Assembly (NCBI GenBank): GCA_038503035.1
Contig: JAVSML010025178.1
Coordinates: 662,149-726,148, forward strand
Length of the DNA: 64,000 nucleotides
From: Crocodylus rhombifer
Taxonomy: Eukaryota > Chordata > Crocodylia > Crocodylidae
Direction of reading: 5' to 3'
Shown: one piece after another, positions 26,020 to 56,524 of the stretch
How positions within the stretch are numbered: the stretch's first letter is position 1
How the letters are laid out: each line of letters starts with the position of its first letter
Position numbers and translations under genes: made by a program
The notes under the pieces: generated by a model
Seen by the model: only the letters and a program-made list of their open reading frames with translations
Database searches by the model: none
What the model was told of the DNA's origin: nothing

Positions 26020-26975
26020 TAGGGCTGTGCAAAGCTTCGGGTGGTGATTCAATTCAGAGGAGATTCAGCCCAATTCGGTGACCAAATCTCCAAATATAAA
26101 TTGAATCAGGGGACCAGTTTAAAAGTACGAATCGATTCAAAGCTCTCCAAATCTTTGGAATAGATTCAGAGAGCTTCGATGATTCAGATAGTCCCCAGTG
26201 GCTGCAACAGGGAGCTACAACTGACTCCGAACTGGTAAGTACTAGAGGCGGGGGAGGGGGGGCTGGTGGAGGGGAGAGGGGACCACAGGGGGACACCTAC
26301 CAGCCCCCCCTAACTCCCCCCCATCCCAGCTCGGTACTTTAAAAAAAAGCCCCAGTGCTCACTGGGTGCTTCAAGGCAATCTCTGCTGCCCCTCACTGCC
26401 CCACACTGCATGGGGGGGCTCTGCATGAGCCCCCTGACTCTCCCCCTCCCTCCCCCAGCCCCCCACGGGTGCCCTACCCAGGCCAGTTCTGGCTCTTTAA
26501 GAAAAAAAAAGGAAGAAAATTCCTGGGACTCAATGCTCCTGCAGCAGCCTCAGGGCTTCAGAGGCTCATATGGGCCGTGGCGTGGGGCAATGGGGGGCAG
26601 CGGAGATTGCCCCCCGCTGGCAGGAGCGGTGAGTCTAGGGGTTTTCTCATTTTTTTTCTTTTTCTTAAAGGGCTGGAGCTGGCCCAGTCAGGGCACCCGT
26701 GGGGAGGTTGGGGGTGCGAGGAGGAGTCAGTGGGATTGTGCAGAGCCCCCATGCAGCGTGGGGCAGTGAGAGTTGCCCCCCACCCGGCAGCACCTGCTGA
26801 GTCAGGGTTTTTTTTTAAAACAAGTGCTGGGACCTGGGGCAGCCATTGCTGGGCTGGGAGAGAGGCGAGGGATGGGCCTGGCCTGACTGATCCGGCCGAA
26901 TCGAATCACTGTTCCCCAAATCGGCCGAATTTGAATCCGAATCCGAAGCAAATACTAGCCACTTCACACAGGCTA
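26020..26975 (-). mobile_element. ~1 kb terminal-inverted-repeat element, copy 2 (inverted relative to copy 1)
   Basis: It starts TAGGGCTGTGCAAAGCTTCG and ends with the reverse complement of TAGCCTGTGTGAAGTGGCTA, matching the two ends of the 8137-9124 element in reverse. The internal layout is the same: ATTCG-rich flanks, then GC-rich blocks with A/T runs and CATGCAGCGTGGGGCAGTG subunits in both orientations. I could not find a convincing 8-bp target duplication. No coding capacity. Confidence 0.75.
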
Positions 26976-27805
26976 GTAAAGGAAAAGTAGCAGAAGTACA
27001 TATTGTGCCGCTGCTCTTTGTCCCCAGGGAAACATGTTCCCTCTCATGGGGACTCATCCAAAGAATTTGTCTTCTAGGTTCCAGTGCTATGAGGCCCTCC
27101 ATGTAGACAGAAGGATTATGATTTAAACAGTGCACTGCTTTTATGTTTGAAAAATGAGCATCTTTCTGATCTCACAGACCCTAAAGACATGAAACCTGGT
27201 GAACTGTGAGAAGGATGATTGGGGTGCCTTGAAATCCTTTCAAGGATGCTACAAGGTACCACACAATGTTATCACTGTTAGGTATGCAGACCTGATTCAT
27301 AAGATAAGCCCAGAGAGTTCAAGTAGTTTCTGAGTTCGTTACAACAAGAAAAACCGCTCTATTATTTTTCTGTAGTCAAAAAAGAGTGAAAACTAAGAGC
27401 TGGCATTTTCTGAGGGGTGCCTCAAGTCTAAGAAGGTTGCAAATCACTTCCTTTGATGAAGGACTGAGGCAAGTTCCAGTCCACCTATCTGGGTACTCCA
27501 AGGGTCACCTCTAGCAGTTCCTTGATGGAGAAAAAAAATGACTCTGTGCTCCTGATATTTCCAAATTTGGCAGCTAGGATTTCCCAGATTCATTTACACA
27601 CATCATAAAACCCCCAATAAAATAGTATAAACTCTTTTTGTCCCCTTTACCTGAATCTACTATTCTCCTTCCATTTTCATTTTTCTTTTGTACTCAATTC
27701 TTGCTTCAGAAAAAAATCATTTTAATTGCTAAAGCTCTCAAAGACTCCTGGGACTGAGGGCAGGAAGTCAGACTTCTGGGGTAAGGTAAAAATGTAAAGG
27801 TCATT

Positions 27806-27832
27806 CACACACTCACACACACACACACTCAC
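27806..27832. repeat. CA microsatellite
   Basis: Interrupted (CA)n/(CACT) tract in the EEFSEC-RUVBL1 intergenic region. Confidence 0.85.
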
Positions 27833-28954
27833 GCTCTCTCCAAAAATAATACACTGTTTGACAGTTTCAGGATTCAGCATGTCCCACTGAAATTTGAAAG
27901 CTTATGTGAAACTAGGCCATGTCCTGTAACCTCAAACGTTTAGTCTAGGAAAACAGCTTGCAAATCTCTAGCTCCCACTTCAGGTATCACATGACGTCTG
28001 TGCCAAAGAGGAGACCTCGAGGAGGGGGGCAAGAGAAACGTTGGTAAAACGAGTTGATTAAACCTGGGGAATAACAGCTCAGACTATGTTAACAGCAGGT
28101 ATTATTTTTCTGGTTAAATGGCTAGTGAAATATTGGATTATGCTCAAAGCATCTAAAATGTGAGAGGACCAGTTAAGGTCTCAAGGACAACTCAAGTTCT
28201 TTTAAGAAACAATACTGGTGCAGAAGAAGGAGGTCAGCAACTCATACTTACCATCCAGGGTGGATGTATTCTCTCAGAATAAATGCTTTGGCCAACCAAG
28301 GTCAAGAGAATCATGTTAAGTTCAAGTTCAGTATTATGTTGATGTCTCCTAATGCCACATGCTAATTCACATCAGACTTCAATTATAGTAGATCCCTTAA
28401 GTTGCTTAAGTTCAGTCTTATAACTTGAATATGGTTCCACTTCTGCTCTGCTGCATCTGGGAAACATACAAGATAATCCTGTGTGGTCTGACAGGGCAAG
28501 GGGGTCTCTCCCACCCTTAATAAATGGCTTCCATTTTGAAAAAGAGCAAACTCAGGACAAAAACACTCAAAACAAGTAACATGCAATGTTGAACAAAATA
28601 ACCAACACAATGAAACAAGTCAAACCATTTTCAATTTATGGACAAGCAGACCTCTGGAATGATGTCACACTCACCTGGGCAAAGGGTGAAGTAACTACTG
28701 TGTGCTTAACCAAATCTTTGTACAATTTCCTCAGGCCAAATGCTACTATATCTAGGAAAGCCACGAAGCGTTTCTTTTACGTAATAAACTTACTACAGTG
28801 GATCACTGAAAACATTCTCATCACAGCGTGAAGCTTTTACCTACCAAACAGAGGAGAGTCCTGGTAGCCAAAATTCTTGTGTTCTACTTCCACCCTAGTT
28901 GAAACATTTAGTCTGTCTTTGCCACAATTTCCCCATGGTCTGAAAGAGGGACAA

Positions 28955-29425
28955 TTCCTACTTTGTTAGAGATTTGGGAAGCTGAATTAGGAACATAAGA
29001 AAGTAGGGCTGGAAGGGCCCTCATGAGGGCATCTAGTCCATCCCCCTGCAGAATTATCCCCGACTAAACCATCCCAGTCTAACCTGCTCTTGACAATTCC
29101 AGGCGCGGAGATTCCACAACCTCTCCTAGGTGGCCTGTCCCAGTGCTTAACTATCTTCATGTTAAGGAAGGTCTTCCTAATCTCCAACCTAAAGTTCCTC
29201 CGTGAGCTCTCAATTAATGTTTACAAAACATCTGTAAAGGCCTTCACTTGCAGATCTTGAGATGTGGAACATTGCTATCCACCCTCTGGTCATATTAAAA
29301 TGATTAAGGATGATCACTCCCAGCTTCCCTGCCCTTGTGGTCCACCACAAATAAATATGTAAAGATTGACAGGTGTGGATGAATTTAGCTACCCCTTGCT
29401 GCAGTTTCAGAAGGGATGCCAAACC
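28955..29425 (-). repeat. Dispersed composite repeat (CR1-like 3' end plus extra), copy A
   Basis: On the reverse strand the first part (28985-29190) resembles a CR1 3' end (AGTAGGGCTGGAAGGGCC on the plus strand). Homology to 38520-38965 continues past it through TCTTGAGATGTGGAACATTG and TTTCAGAAGGGATGC, so the repeat is longer than a plain CR1 tail. Family name unknown. Confidence 0.65.
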
Positions 29426-30738
29426 TGCAAAACCTGGCAGGGCAGATTTTTGTTAAAGTTGACAAAGGCCATACAGCTCATCCCTTGGTTCTTTCTGTTG
29501 TCCCACTCACTAAGATGAAAACCACCCATTGCCTTGACCTTGTGCTATTTATATAGTCTTCAACACTCAAACCTTGATAATTGCCTTTTCAGAACTGGAA
29601 GATCCTTGAAACAGGAGCAGAGCTGCTCACAACCTTTGCGTCAGTTCCAATGCACTGGAGAAATCAAAGTTATATATTTGTTTGTTGCATAGTGAAAGCT
29701 TCATATCTTATGTAAAACTGCTCAGTTTCTCCTGTTTCATAGAGATTAGCAGCCTCTATTATATGACAGATAAGTTCTTTCAGGCTTACACAGAATTTGA
29801 GAGTATGCATGCTTTTTCTTATTACTTAAAGGATACCTTACCTTTAGATAGATTCAGTAGTAATTCTTAGTTAAGTGTAAATCTACATATACAAAGAGAG
29901 CCTTAGAATATGCATAAATGATATATTTAATACATTTCATAGGCAGATGCTTATAGTTTTTAACTGGATTATGTAAAAATAAACAGGTAGAATGACTCAA
30001 CAGAAATAGTCACAAACCAGGTCTGTTCCTTATTGGATGGCATTTATACCCAAAAATATTACTATAAGCAGAAAGAGATCAGAAATTACCCAACTGGAGG
30101 CTCCATAGTACTGTAAATTAAACATTTTACTCACCTTTCCCATAAATGTGGGCACATCTCTGTCTCCCCTCGCCTAAAAAATCATTTCTATAGTTTTACA
30201 AGTATATTTGGAAAGAGCGGGAAAAACTGCAATGGAATTACTGCTATAGTTACCAGGTAGGATCTTCCAACCTGTCATACTGATTTTTTTACGTAAAGCA
30301 AAAGCAGCATAGATTTGCACCTCACGGACTAATGAAATCTATGCCCCTCTTCAGACTAACACAGCTAACTATTTATGTAAAACATTACCTTTGCCAATGT
30401 GATAATATCTTAAACAAACAAAGCACTCTATAGTTTAAAGGTTTCCACTTTCTAGCATTTTAAACATAATCTGAGTAGTAACCCAAACACTTAATGACTG
30501 CATTAAACACCTGCAAAATGTTTTCTTTTTTTAAAAAGTAAGTTCTAGAACCTGCATAAGAACCCAGGATTTTGTTAGCCATCCCCAGATCAAGTCTTTA
30601 AATACCCCACTAAAGATGTAGGGTAATTACTGGGGGAGAAAAGAAAAATCAGTGACCCATATTACCTGCTAGCTACAGCCAAATAGAGAAGGCTTATGGC
30701 ACAAATATATGACAAGTAAATTGGTCTGTGTCACACAT
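29426..30738. other. Intergenic AT-rich sequence with a SINE-tail remnant
   Basis: No gene. Around 30305-30375 the phrase CTTCAGACTAACACAGCTAA looks like an inverted tRNA-SINE tail remnant. The remainder is unassigned. Confidence 0.45.
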
Positions 30739-30977
30739 GGTGCATCTACATGTGCACCCCACTGCACAGTTGTTACTGCACAGTCATTTAGTACTTGCTT
30801 TAGCAAGTTAGTACTTTAGCAAGTACTAAATGACTGCTCAGTAACCACCATTACTGAGCAGTCCTGGTAGCACACAGGTCTTTTCCAACCCTACTGCACA
30901 GTAGCGTCAACGTTATGGTTCACACCTGCCAACACGATGACAAGCTACGGTGACGTGGCATCTTGTGTAGATGCGCC
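30739..30977. mobile_element. Palindromic miniature inverted-repeat element
   Basis: The ends GGTGCATCTACA and GGCGCATCTACA (reverse complement of the right end) form terminal inverted repeats. Near the middle of the left half is a perfect 19-bp palindrome, arms 30781-30799 and 30818-30836, extended imperfectly outward (14 of 16 more bases). The transcript or single strand would fold into a hairpin. No coding capacity. It resembles non-autonomous DNA transposons of sauropsids; superfamily not determined. Confidence 0.65.
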
Positions 30978-31176
30978 CACAGCGGTAGAGAGTGGATGCT
31001 GAAAAGGAGAATGAACTGGGGATTTGAACAGGGACTGGACAAATTCTTGGAGGAAAGGAGCATCTCTAGCTATTGGGAACAGGAGTTAGGGATACAGCCT
31101 CTGAATCAAGGGGAAGGGGGAAACCTGGTCATCCTCAATTGACTCTCTCTTTCAGCATCCACTCTCTGCCACTGTG
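30978..31176. repeat. Inverted repeat with 27-bp arms and 145-bp loop
   Basis: Arms 30978-31004 and 31150-31176 are complementary at 25 of 27 positions (core AGAGAGTGGATGCTGAAA). The left arm starts exactly where the neighbouring miniature element ends. It may be another small foldback element or a compound of the two. Confidence 0.75.
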
Positions 31177-31269
31177 TGACAAAGGCCTATTTGATGTGCC
31201 ATAGGGTCATGGGCTAACCCATCATGAAAAACTGTAAGACTTTAGATATGTAGGAAGTCACACAAGCAA

Positions 31270-33055
31270 CAAGGGAAGCATAGTGCCCCTGATAAATGAA
31301 ATGGGATGGCTGTTAACCAACACTCAGGACAAAACCAAACTTCTGAATACTTCACATCAGTATTCCACCAGTCCAAGAGTATTAGTCTGCTTGACAGGAT
31401 ACAGGGTGACCAGGGTGGGGGTGACTACTCTCCCATAGTTGACATAGATCTTCTCGGGGAGCACCTACAAAGGCTAAATATCTGTAAGTCAACAGGACTG
31501 GATGAACTACACCTAAGATTGCTAAAAGAACTGGTCAACATCATCACATGACCAATGGAGATGTTATTTGAAGACTCCTGGAGCTCAGGAGAGGGTCCAG
31601 CAGACTGGAAAAAAGCCAGTTTGCTACCTATCTTTAAGAAAGGGAAAAGGGAGGACCCAGGAAACTACAGGCCAACCACTTTGACCTCAATCCCAGGTAA
31701 ATCCTAGAGATAATCATCAAAGAAACCATCACACACAGGCCATCACACACAGGCTAACTAAAGGTAGTATTCTGAAGGATAGACAACATGGCTTCATTAC
31801 AGGCAGGTTGTGCCAGACCAATCTCATTTCCTTCTACAATCAGGTTACTCGCCTCCTGGATAAGGGAAATGAGATTGATGTAATATACTTGGACTTCAAA
31901 AAGGCCTTTGACCTGGCCTCCCACAATGTCCTCATGGTCAAATTGAGAAAATGTGGCCTTGAGGCTCGACTACTTCACAGCCTTGTGGCTAGGTAACTGG
32001 TTCTGTGGTAGGACCCAAAGGTTATTGATTGACAGAACTGAGTCATCTTGGTGGAGGGTAACTAATGGCATCCCTCACAGGTCAGTAGTTGGACCAGGGC
32101 TCTTCAATATGTTCATTAACCATTTGGATTCAGGTATTACAAGCAATCTGGCAAAGTTCGCTGATGACACCAAGCTATGGGGGGAGCATTTTCACACTCA
32201 AAGACAGGCTGACAATATAGGCCAACATGCACAGACCTGATGTCACTTAATACAGAGAAATGTAAAGTGCTCCATCTGGGGCGAAATAACCCACAACACA
32301 CTTACAGGCTCTGCAGTGCATAACTGATAAAACCTGGGTGTCATGACTGACAACAAAAAAAGCATGAGCCACCAACACACTGCCACCGCCTGCAAGAGCT
32401 CACCATGTTCCACTAGCCTCCAGGGGCCCACAGCGTTCATGGCCATCAGTGCAATGCCGTAGCTGGCAGAGCTAACCAAACACTGGCATGCATCCACCAA
32501 GGCATCTCGAGCAAGGCAAAGGATGTTAATCTCCCACTCTACTTGGCCGTGGCAACACCACAACTGGAGTACTGTGTCCAGTTCTGGATGCCACACTTCA
32601 AGAAGGATGCGGAGAAGCTCAAGAGAGTCCAGAGGAAGGCCACATGCATGATTAGAGGCCTGGAGAACAAGACATATGAGGAGAAGCTGAGGGACTTGGG
32701 ATCGTTCAGCCTGGAGAACAGAAGACTCAGAGGGGACTTGGCTGCAGCCTATAAGTATATCAGGGGCATACATCAAGGTTTGGTGGAGCATCTATTCACC
32801 AACGCTTCCCAGGGGAGGACAAGAAATAATGGGCATAAACTGATTGAAGAGCGCTGCAGGCTCAACATAAGGAAAAACTTCTTTACAAGTCAAGCGTCCA
32901 GGGTTTGGAACAGGCTTCCCCCAGAAGTGGTAGTCATCCATCCTGGCAACCTTCAAAAAATGTCTTGACGCCCACCTTCCTGTCCATGTGCAGTGGGGGG
33001 TGGACCCGATGATCTGCAAGGTCCCTTTCAGCCCCTAACAACTATGAAATTATAA
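31270..33055 (+). mobile_element. CR1 LINE, reverse-transcriptase part, decayed
   Basis: Successive frames show CR1 ORF2 motifs in order: GDYSPIVDIDLLGEHLQ and CKSTGLDELH (31420-31510), LPIFKKGKREDPGNYRP (31620-31675), CQTNLISFYNQVTRLL and YLDFKKAFD (31810-31910), FADDTKLWG (32155-32185), then LEYCVQFW (32563 onward), RLRGDLAAAYKYIRG and NIRKNFFTSQASRVW. It ends with a CR1-type tail near 33055. Several stops and frameshifts, a 14-bp tandem duplication near 31725-31755 and a 71-bp insert at about 32376-32446 disable it. The 5' half is missing. Confidence 0.92.
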
Positions 33056-33219
33056 GGATCCCTTAATGAGGGAGGCCACTGATAAACTAATTTCTTGGGG
33101 CAAATAAAAACAACAAGAAGGGGAGTGAGTTTATAGGTTAATAACAAGGGATCCGGAAGGGGACACCAAGCAGAGCAGCCCTACCAGTGCCCACTGCCCC
33201 CTGAATTAGTCAAGGAAGC

Positions 33220-34081
33220 CTGTGGATGCCAACCAGTGAAACTGCCAAGAGATGTAAGCAGAGGAGTGACAGGAAGACAGCCCTACACTCACTCAGGTTT
33301 CCCCCAGCCAGAGCCTCCTTCTTGGTCTTGTATATGGCCAGCTTGGCCAGAGCCAGGAGGAAGTTGACCAAGATATCCCAGAGCTTAGTGGGGCCGTGGG
33401 CACAGAGTACGTAACAAAAATTGTGCAGGGAGAAGTGCAGCCAGAACCTCAGCAGGAGGTTCTAAAGGAGGCGGAGGAGGGGCTGCAACCTGGCACACTT
33501 GAGGTAGGCATGCGCCCCGGTCTCCCTCTGCAGGCAAAAGGGGCAGGTGTCAGGGGTGTCTGTAAAGTGCACCAAATACATGCCCATAGTGATGGCTCCA
33601 TAGAGAAGCTGCCAGCTGAGATCCCTGGTGATTTGTGGAATCAAGATAGAATACAGACTTGTCCACTGAGGACCCTCAGCTCTGTTCATGCCATCACCTA
33701 GGGTGTCCCACCACTTGTCAGGGCAGGACGTGAGGACAGGATGATGGATTGAGCACAGCATGACCATGTAGAGCTGGCAGCAGTGAGTTGTTTGGAGGTG
33801 GACTGGCTTGATATCCCCCAGACTGCTACAATGGTTGGGTGGGGAGTGTCATGGAGTCTGCTGAGGCAGTGTCCCAAAACTAGCTCCAGAGTGCTGGGGG
33901 ATACAGGTGGGTGGGGACTGTCCTCATACAGGATCTGTCAATACAGGTGAAGGCAGTGGGTGGTAGTGCAGCCTTTACCTCCTGGAATAAGCAAAAGGGA
34001 GCACACAGTGTGGGCCGCTCTATGCACCAGGCCAGCGCAGAAGGATCTGCCCTCCCCTGCCTGACACAGTGGAAGAGGTAG
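33220..34081 (-). mobile_element. Tx1-clade LINE ORF2, 3' portion
   Basis: On the reverse strand, frames include WWDTLGDGMNRAEGPQWTSL, then ITRDLSWQLLYGAITMGMYL and DTCPFCLQRETGAHAYLKC, the C-terminal zinc-knuckle-like region seen in Tx1-type L1 ORF2 proteins. It is the downstream part of the element whose upstream part is 35300-36710; a CR1 separates them. Multiple frame breaks. Confidence 0.75.
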
Positions 34082-35295
34082 AATCATAGAAAGTTAGGGT
34101 TGGAAGGGACCTCAGGTCATCTAGTCCAACCCCCTGCTCAAGCAGGACCAGCCCCAACTAAATCATTCCAGCCAAAGCTTTGTCTAGCTGGGGTATGAGA
34201 ACCCCCAAAGATGGAGCTTCCACCACCTCACTGGGTAACCCATTCCAGTGTTTTATCACCCTCCTAGTGAGAAAATTCTTCCTAATATCTAACCTAAACT
34301 TCCCTTGCTGCAACTTGAGACTGTTGCTTCTTGTTCTGTCTTCTGCCATCACTGAGAATAGCTTAGGTCCATCCTCTTTCAAACCCCGCTTCAGGTAGTT
34401 GAAGACTGCTATTAAGTCTTCTCTCAGTCTCCCCTTCTCTAGATTAAATAAGCCTAGTTCCCCCAGTCTTTCCTCATAAATCATGTCCCCCAGCCCTCTC
34501 ACCATTTTTTGTCACCCTCCACTAGACTCTCTCCAATTTATCTACATGCAGGACAGCAGATTTAGGTTAGACATCAGGAAAAACTTTACAGTAAGGGTTG
34601 CCAGGATCTGGAATGGGCTTCCAAGGGAGATGGTGCTCTCCTATACTTTGGGGGTCTTTAAGAGGAGGCTAGACATGCACCTGGCTAGGATCATCTGAAC
34701 CCAGCACTCTTTCCTGCCCAGGGCAGAGGGTCAGACTCGATGATCTGCTGACGTCCTTTCCGACCCAAACATCTGTGAATCCTTTCTGTGGTGGGGAGCT
34801 CAAAACTGAACACAGTACTCCAGATGTGGCCTCACCAGTGCTGAATAGAGGGGAATAATCATTTCCCTTGACCTACTGGCAATACACCTACCAATGCAGA
34901 CCAGTACGCTATTAGCCTTCTTGGCAGCTAGGGCACATTGCTGACTCATATTCAGCTTATTGTTCACTGTAACCCGCAGATCCTTTTCTGCAGAGCTGCT
35001 GCCCATCCAGTCAGCCCCCAACCTATACTAGTGCATGGGATTGTTCCGTCCTAAGTGCAGGATTTTGCACTTGTCCTTGCTGAACCTCATGAGATTCATT
35101 TTGGCTCAATCCTCCAATTTGTCTATTTCACTCTGAATCCTAGCCCTACCCTCCAGCATACCTACTACTCCCCAGAGCTCGATGTCATCTGCATATTTGC
35201 TGAGGGTGCACTCTATGCCATCTTCCAGGTCATTGAGGAAGACATTGAACAGAACTGGGCCCAACTGAGCAAACCCAGCCCCACCCAAGGTCTCT
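34082..35295 (-). mobile_element. CR1 LINE inserted in the Tx1 element (itself interrupted)
   Basis: Reverse-strand frames show LGPVLFNVFLNDLEDGIE and SKYADDIELWG (35270-35170), LNMSQQCALAAKKANSVLV and VRPHLEYCVQF (34960-34800). After the interruption, [20 protein letters not shown] and [20 protein letters not shown] (34500-34220) follow. The tail at 34082-34140 is the reverse complement of a CR1 3' end. It is split by a plus-strand CR1 at about 34546-34780. Confidence 0.85.
34546..34780 (+). mobile_element. CR1 3' end inserted within the minus-strand CR1
   Basis: A plus-strand frame [28 protein letters not shown] is followed by the untranslated tail GGGTCAGACTCGATGATCTG and ends near TCTGTGAATC. 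It lies between the two parts of the minus-strand CR1, so it is the most recent of the three insertions. Boundaries are good to about 10 bp. Confidence 0.8.
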
Positions 35296-35299
35296 AATA

Positions 35300-36710
35300 A
35301 GAGTGATGTTGGCCAGAACCACCCTCCAGTGCACCTAGGGCACCTTTGTCACCAGCACCATCAGCTGAAGGTTTTTCAGCAGGGTCTTGGTGAGGAGGTC
35401 AACGCCCTGGGTTACTGTGTCTGGGGACCCAGAACAACAACCTCCAGGCCCTAAGGAGGTACTGGTAGAAGTCTGGCAGCTCCTCCAGATCCTGATTGGG
35501 GAGATCTCACAGGGAGAAGAGCTGTCAGTCACACCAGTACCCTCAGAGACAGTGGAGGAAAGCACAGCCGATCAGGCACTACATTGCCTGACTACTTGCA
35601 CTGTATAGGAGCCTCTGCAAGGCCTGAAGGCAGAAGGTGTGGACCTGGTTGCAGAGGCAGACCAGGCCATTCATGTCCTCCTGCATGGGGAGTCTCAGGA
35701 CACCTGCAAAGAACCAGTGATGTCCCAGCCAGAAGAAACCCAGTGCCCATCTCTGGAGACTGGCCAGGAGATCTGGGGGCATGGCCAGGGTGTTGAAATG
35801 ATGCCAGAGCATGAACAGGATTAGCTGGTTGATGATTAGTGTTCTCCCATGAAGGGAGAGACACTGTAACAGTCCTGCCCATGCCTGCAGCTGCTCAAAC
35901 ACCCTGACCTCCAGCTTGTGTCAGTTCTCCAGATGGAGGAGTGAGCCCACATTCCATTGGATGTATTGGAGCGCAGGTGGGAGCAAGCTCACCTGCCACC
36001 TGTCACTCACTGTCAGACCAGAGCTCTTGACCCAGTTGACCCAGGCAGAGGAGGCAGCTGAGTATATGGATCTGCAGGTCTCCAGATGCACCAGGTCACC
36101 CACATCCTGGACAGTGAGGATCATGTTGTTGGCATATGATGACAGAATCACTCTCATGGCCAGCTCTTCAAGCACCAGCCCTACCACCTGCTTGTGCAGC
36201 AGGCAGAGGAACAGCTCAAAGGCAGTGACAAAGAGCTGGGCTGGCAATGGGCAACCCTTATGCTCTCCCCAGTGTGGACTCTGCCAGTGTCCTATCGAGC
36301 CTGACTTGACCATCCACTCTGTGGAGGCATACAGCACCTGGAGAAACCGCATGAAGCAGAGACCAGAGCCAAATGTCCTCAGCGTGCTTGTGAGGTACCT
36401 GTGATCCACCTTGTCAAACACCTTTTCCTGGTCAAGGGAAAGGAGGGCAAATGACAGGCTGACCCTACGAGCAAGCTCAAGGAGGTCTCACACCCAGGTA
36501 CAGGCTGTCAAAGATGGAGCACCCTGCAACTGTATATCTGGTTGAGGTGAAACACGTCTGTCTGCACAGACCTCAGGCACAGCAAGATGACTTTTGCTAT
36601 GACCTTAGTCATACAGAGGAGGGAGACTGGGTGCCAGTTCCTCAGATCACAGGAGTCCCCCTTTTTGGACAGCAGCATCAGGGCAGCCCTCCTGCATGAC
36701 AAGACAAAAA
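35300..36710 (-). mobile_element. Tx1-clade LINE ORF2, reverse-transcriptase portion
   Basis: Reverse-strand motifs in order: CRRAALMLLSKKGDSCDLRN and WHPVSLLC (about 36700-36620), FDKVDHRYLTSTLRTFG (36420), GCPLPAQLFVTAFELFLCLL (about 36255), SSYANNMIL (the YADD box altered to YANN), SSAWVNWVKSSGL, then SLHGRTLIINQLILFMLW (about 35850) and QVHTFCLQALQRLLY (about 35625). This wording matches Tx1/L1-like ORF2 proteins of amphibians and fish as I recall them, and differs clearly from CR1. The altered catalytic box and stops show it is dead. Confidence 0.8.
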
Positions 36711-37194
36711 CAGCAGTTCTTATGTTGTAAGCAGAAGGAAATGAAGCCCCACTTCAGTTCTTTCTTTAGTTGCTAACACCAAGCTCCAGAAAGGGGCTGG
36801 ACTTGGCATCCACACAGCATCACCTACTGGGACCATTGCTGGGTCAGGTCAATACCTCAGTTCTTCACTCAGTTTGAAGAGGGAGAGGAGCAGCAGGATG
36901 ATAATTTCCCAGTTCCATGGATAAACCATCATGGAAATACAGCAAGGAATAAAACAAAAACATCAAAGTCAATAACCACAAAACCAAAGGCCCTTCCAGG
37001 GGACAGGAGCCAGGAAGACAGCTTTACCATCCCTACTGCATGCAGCAGCTGAACCAAAATAACTGCTTGGGGTCAGAGGAAAGGGGCTCTCAGTCACTGC
37101 CAGTGAAAGCTGCATGGACCTGCCCCAACCCCACTTCCCCTCCAGCCAGCAGGACACAAGGTGCTCCCCACGGTTATGAGGCAGCAGCCTTTAA
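36711..37194. other. RUVBL1 upstream region, no feature recognised
   Basis: May include a further decayed part of the Tx1 element on the minus strand, but I cannot align it. No gene seen. Confidence 0.4.

Positions 37195-56524
<19,330 letters not shown>

Noticed and set aside
31139..31176. Splice acceptor-like TCTCTCTTTCAG
   Set aside because: Good-looking acceptor but no exon follows; it is part of the inverted repeat arm and lies in an intergenic region.
33220..36710. Endogenous retrovirus pol
   Set aside because: The reverse-transcriptase wording is that of Tx1-type LINE ORF2; no protease, RNase H, integrase or LTR is seen.
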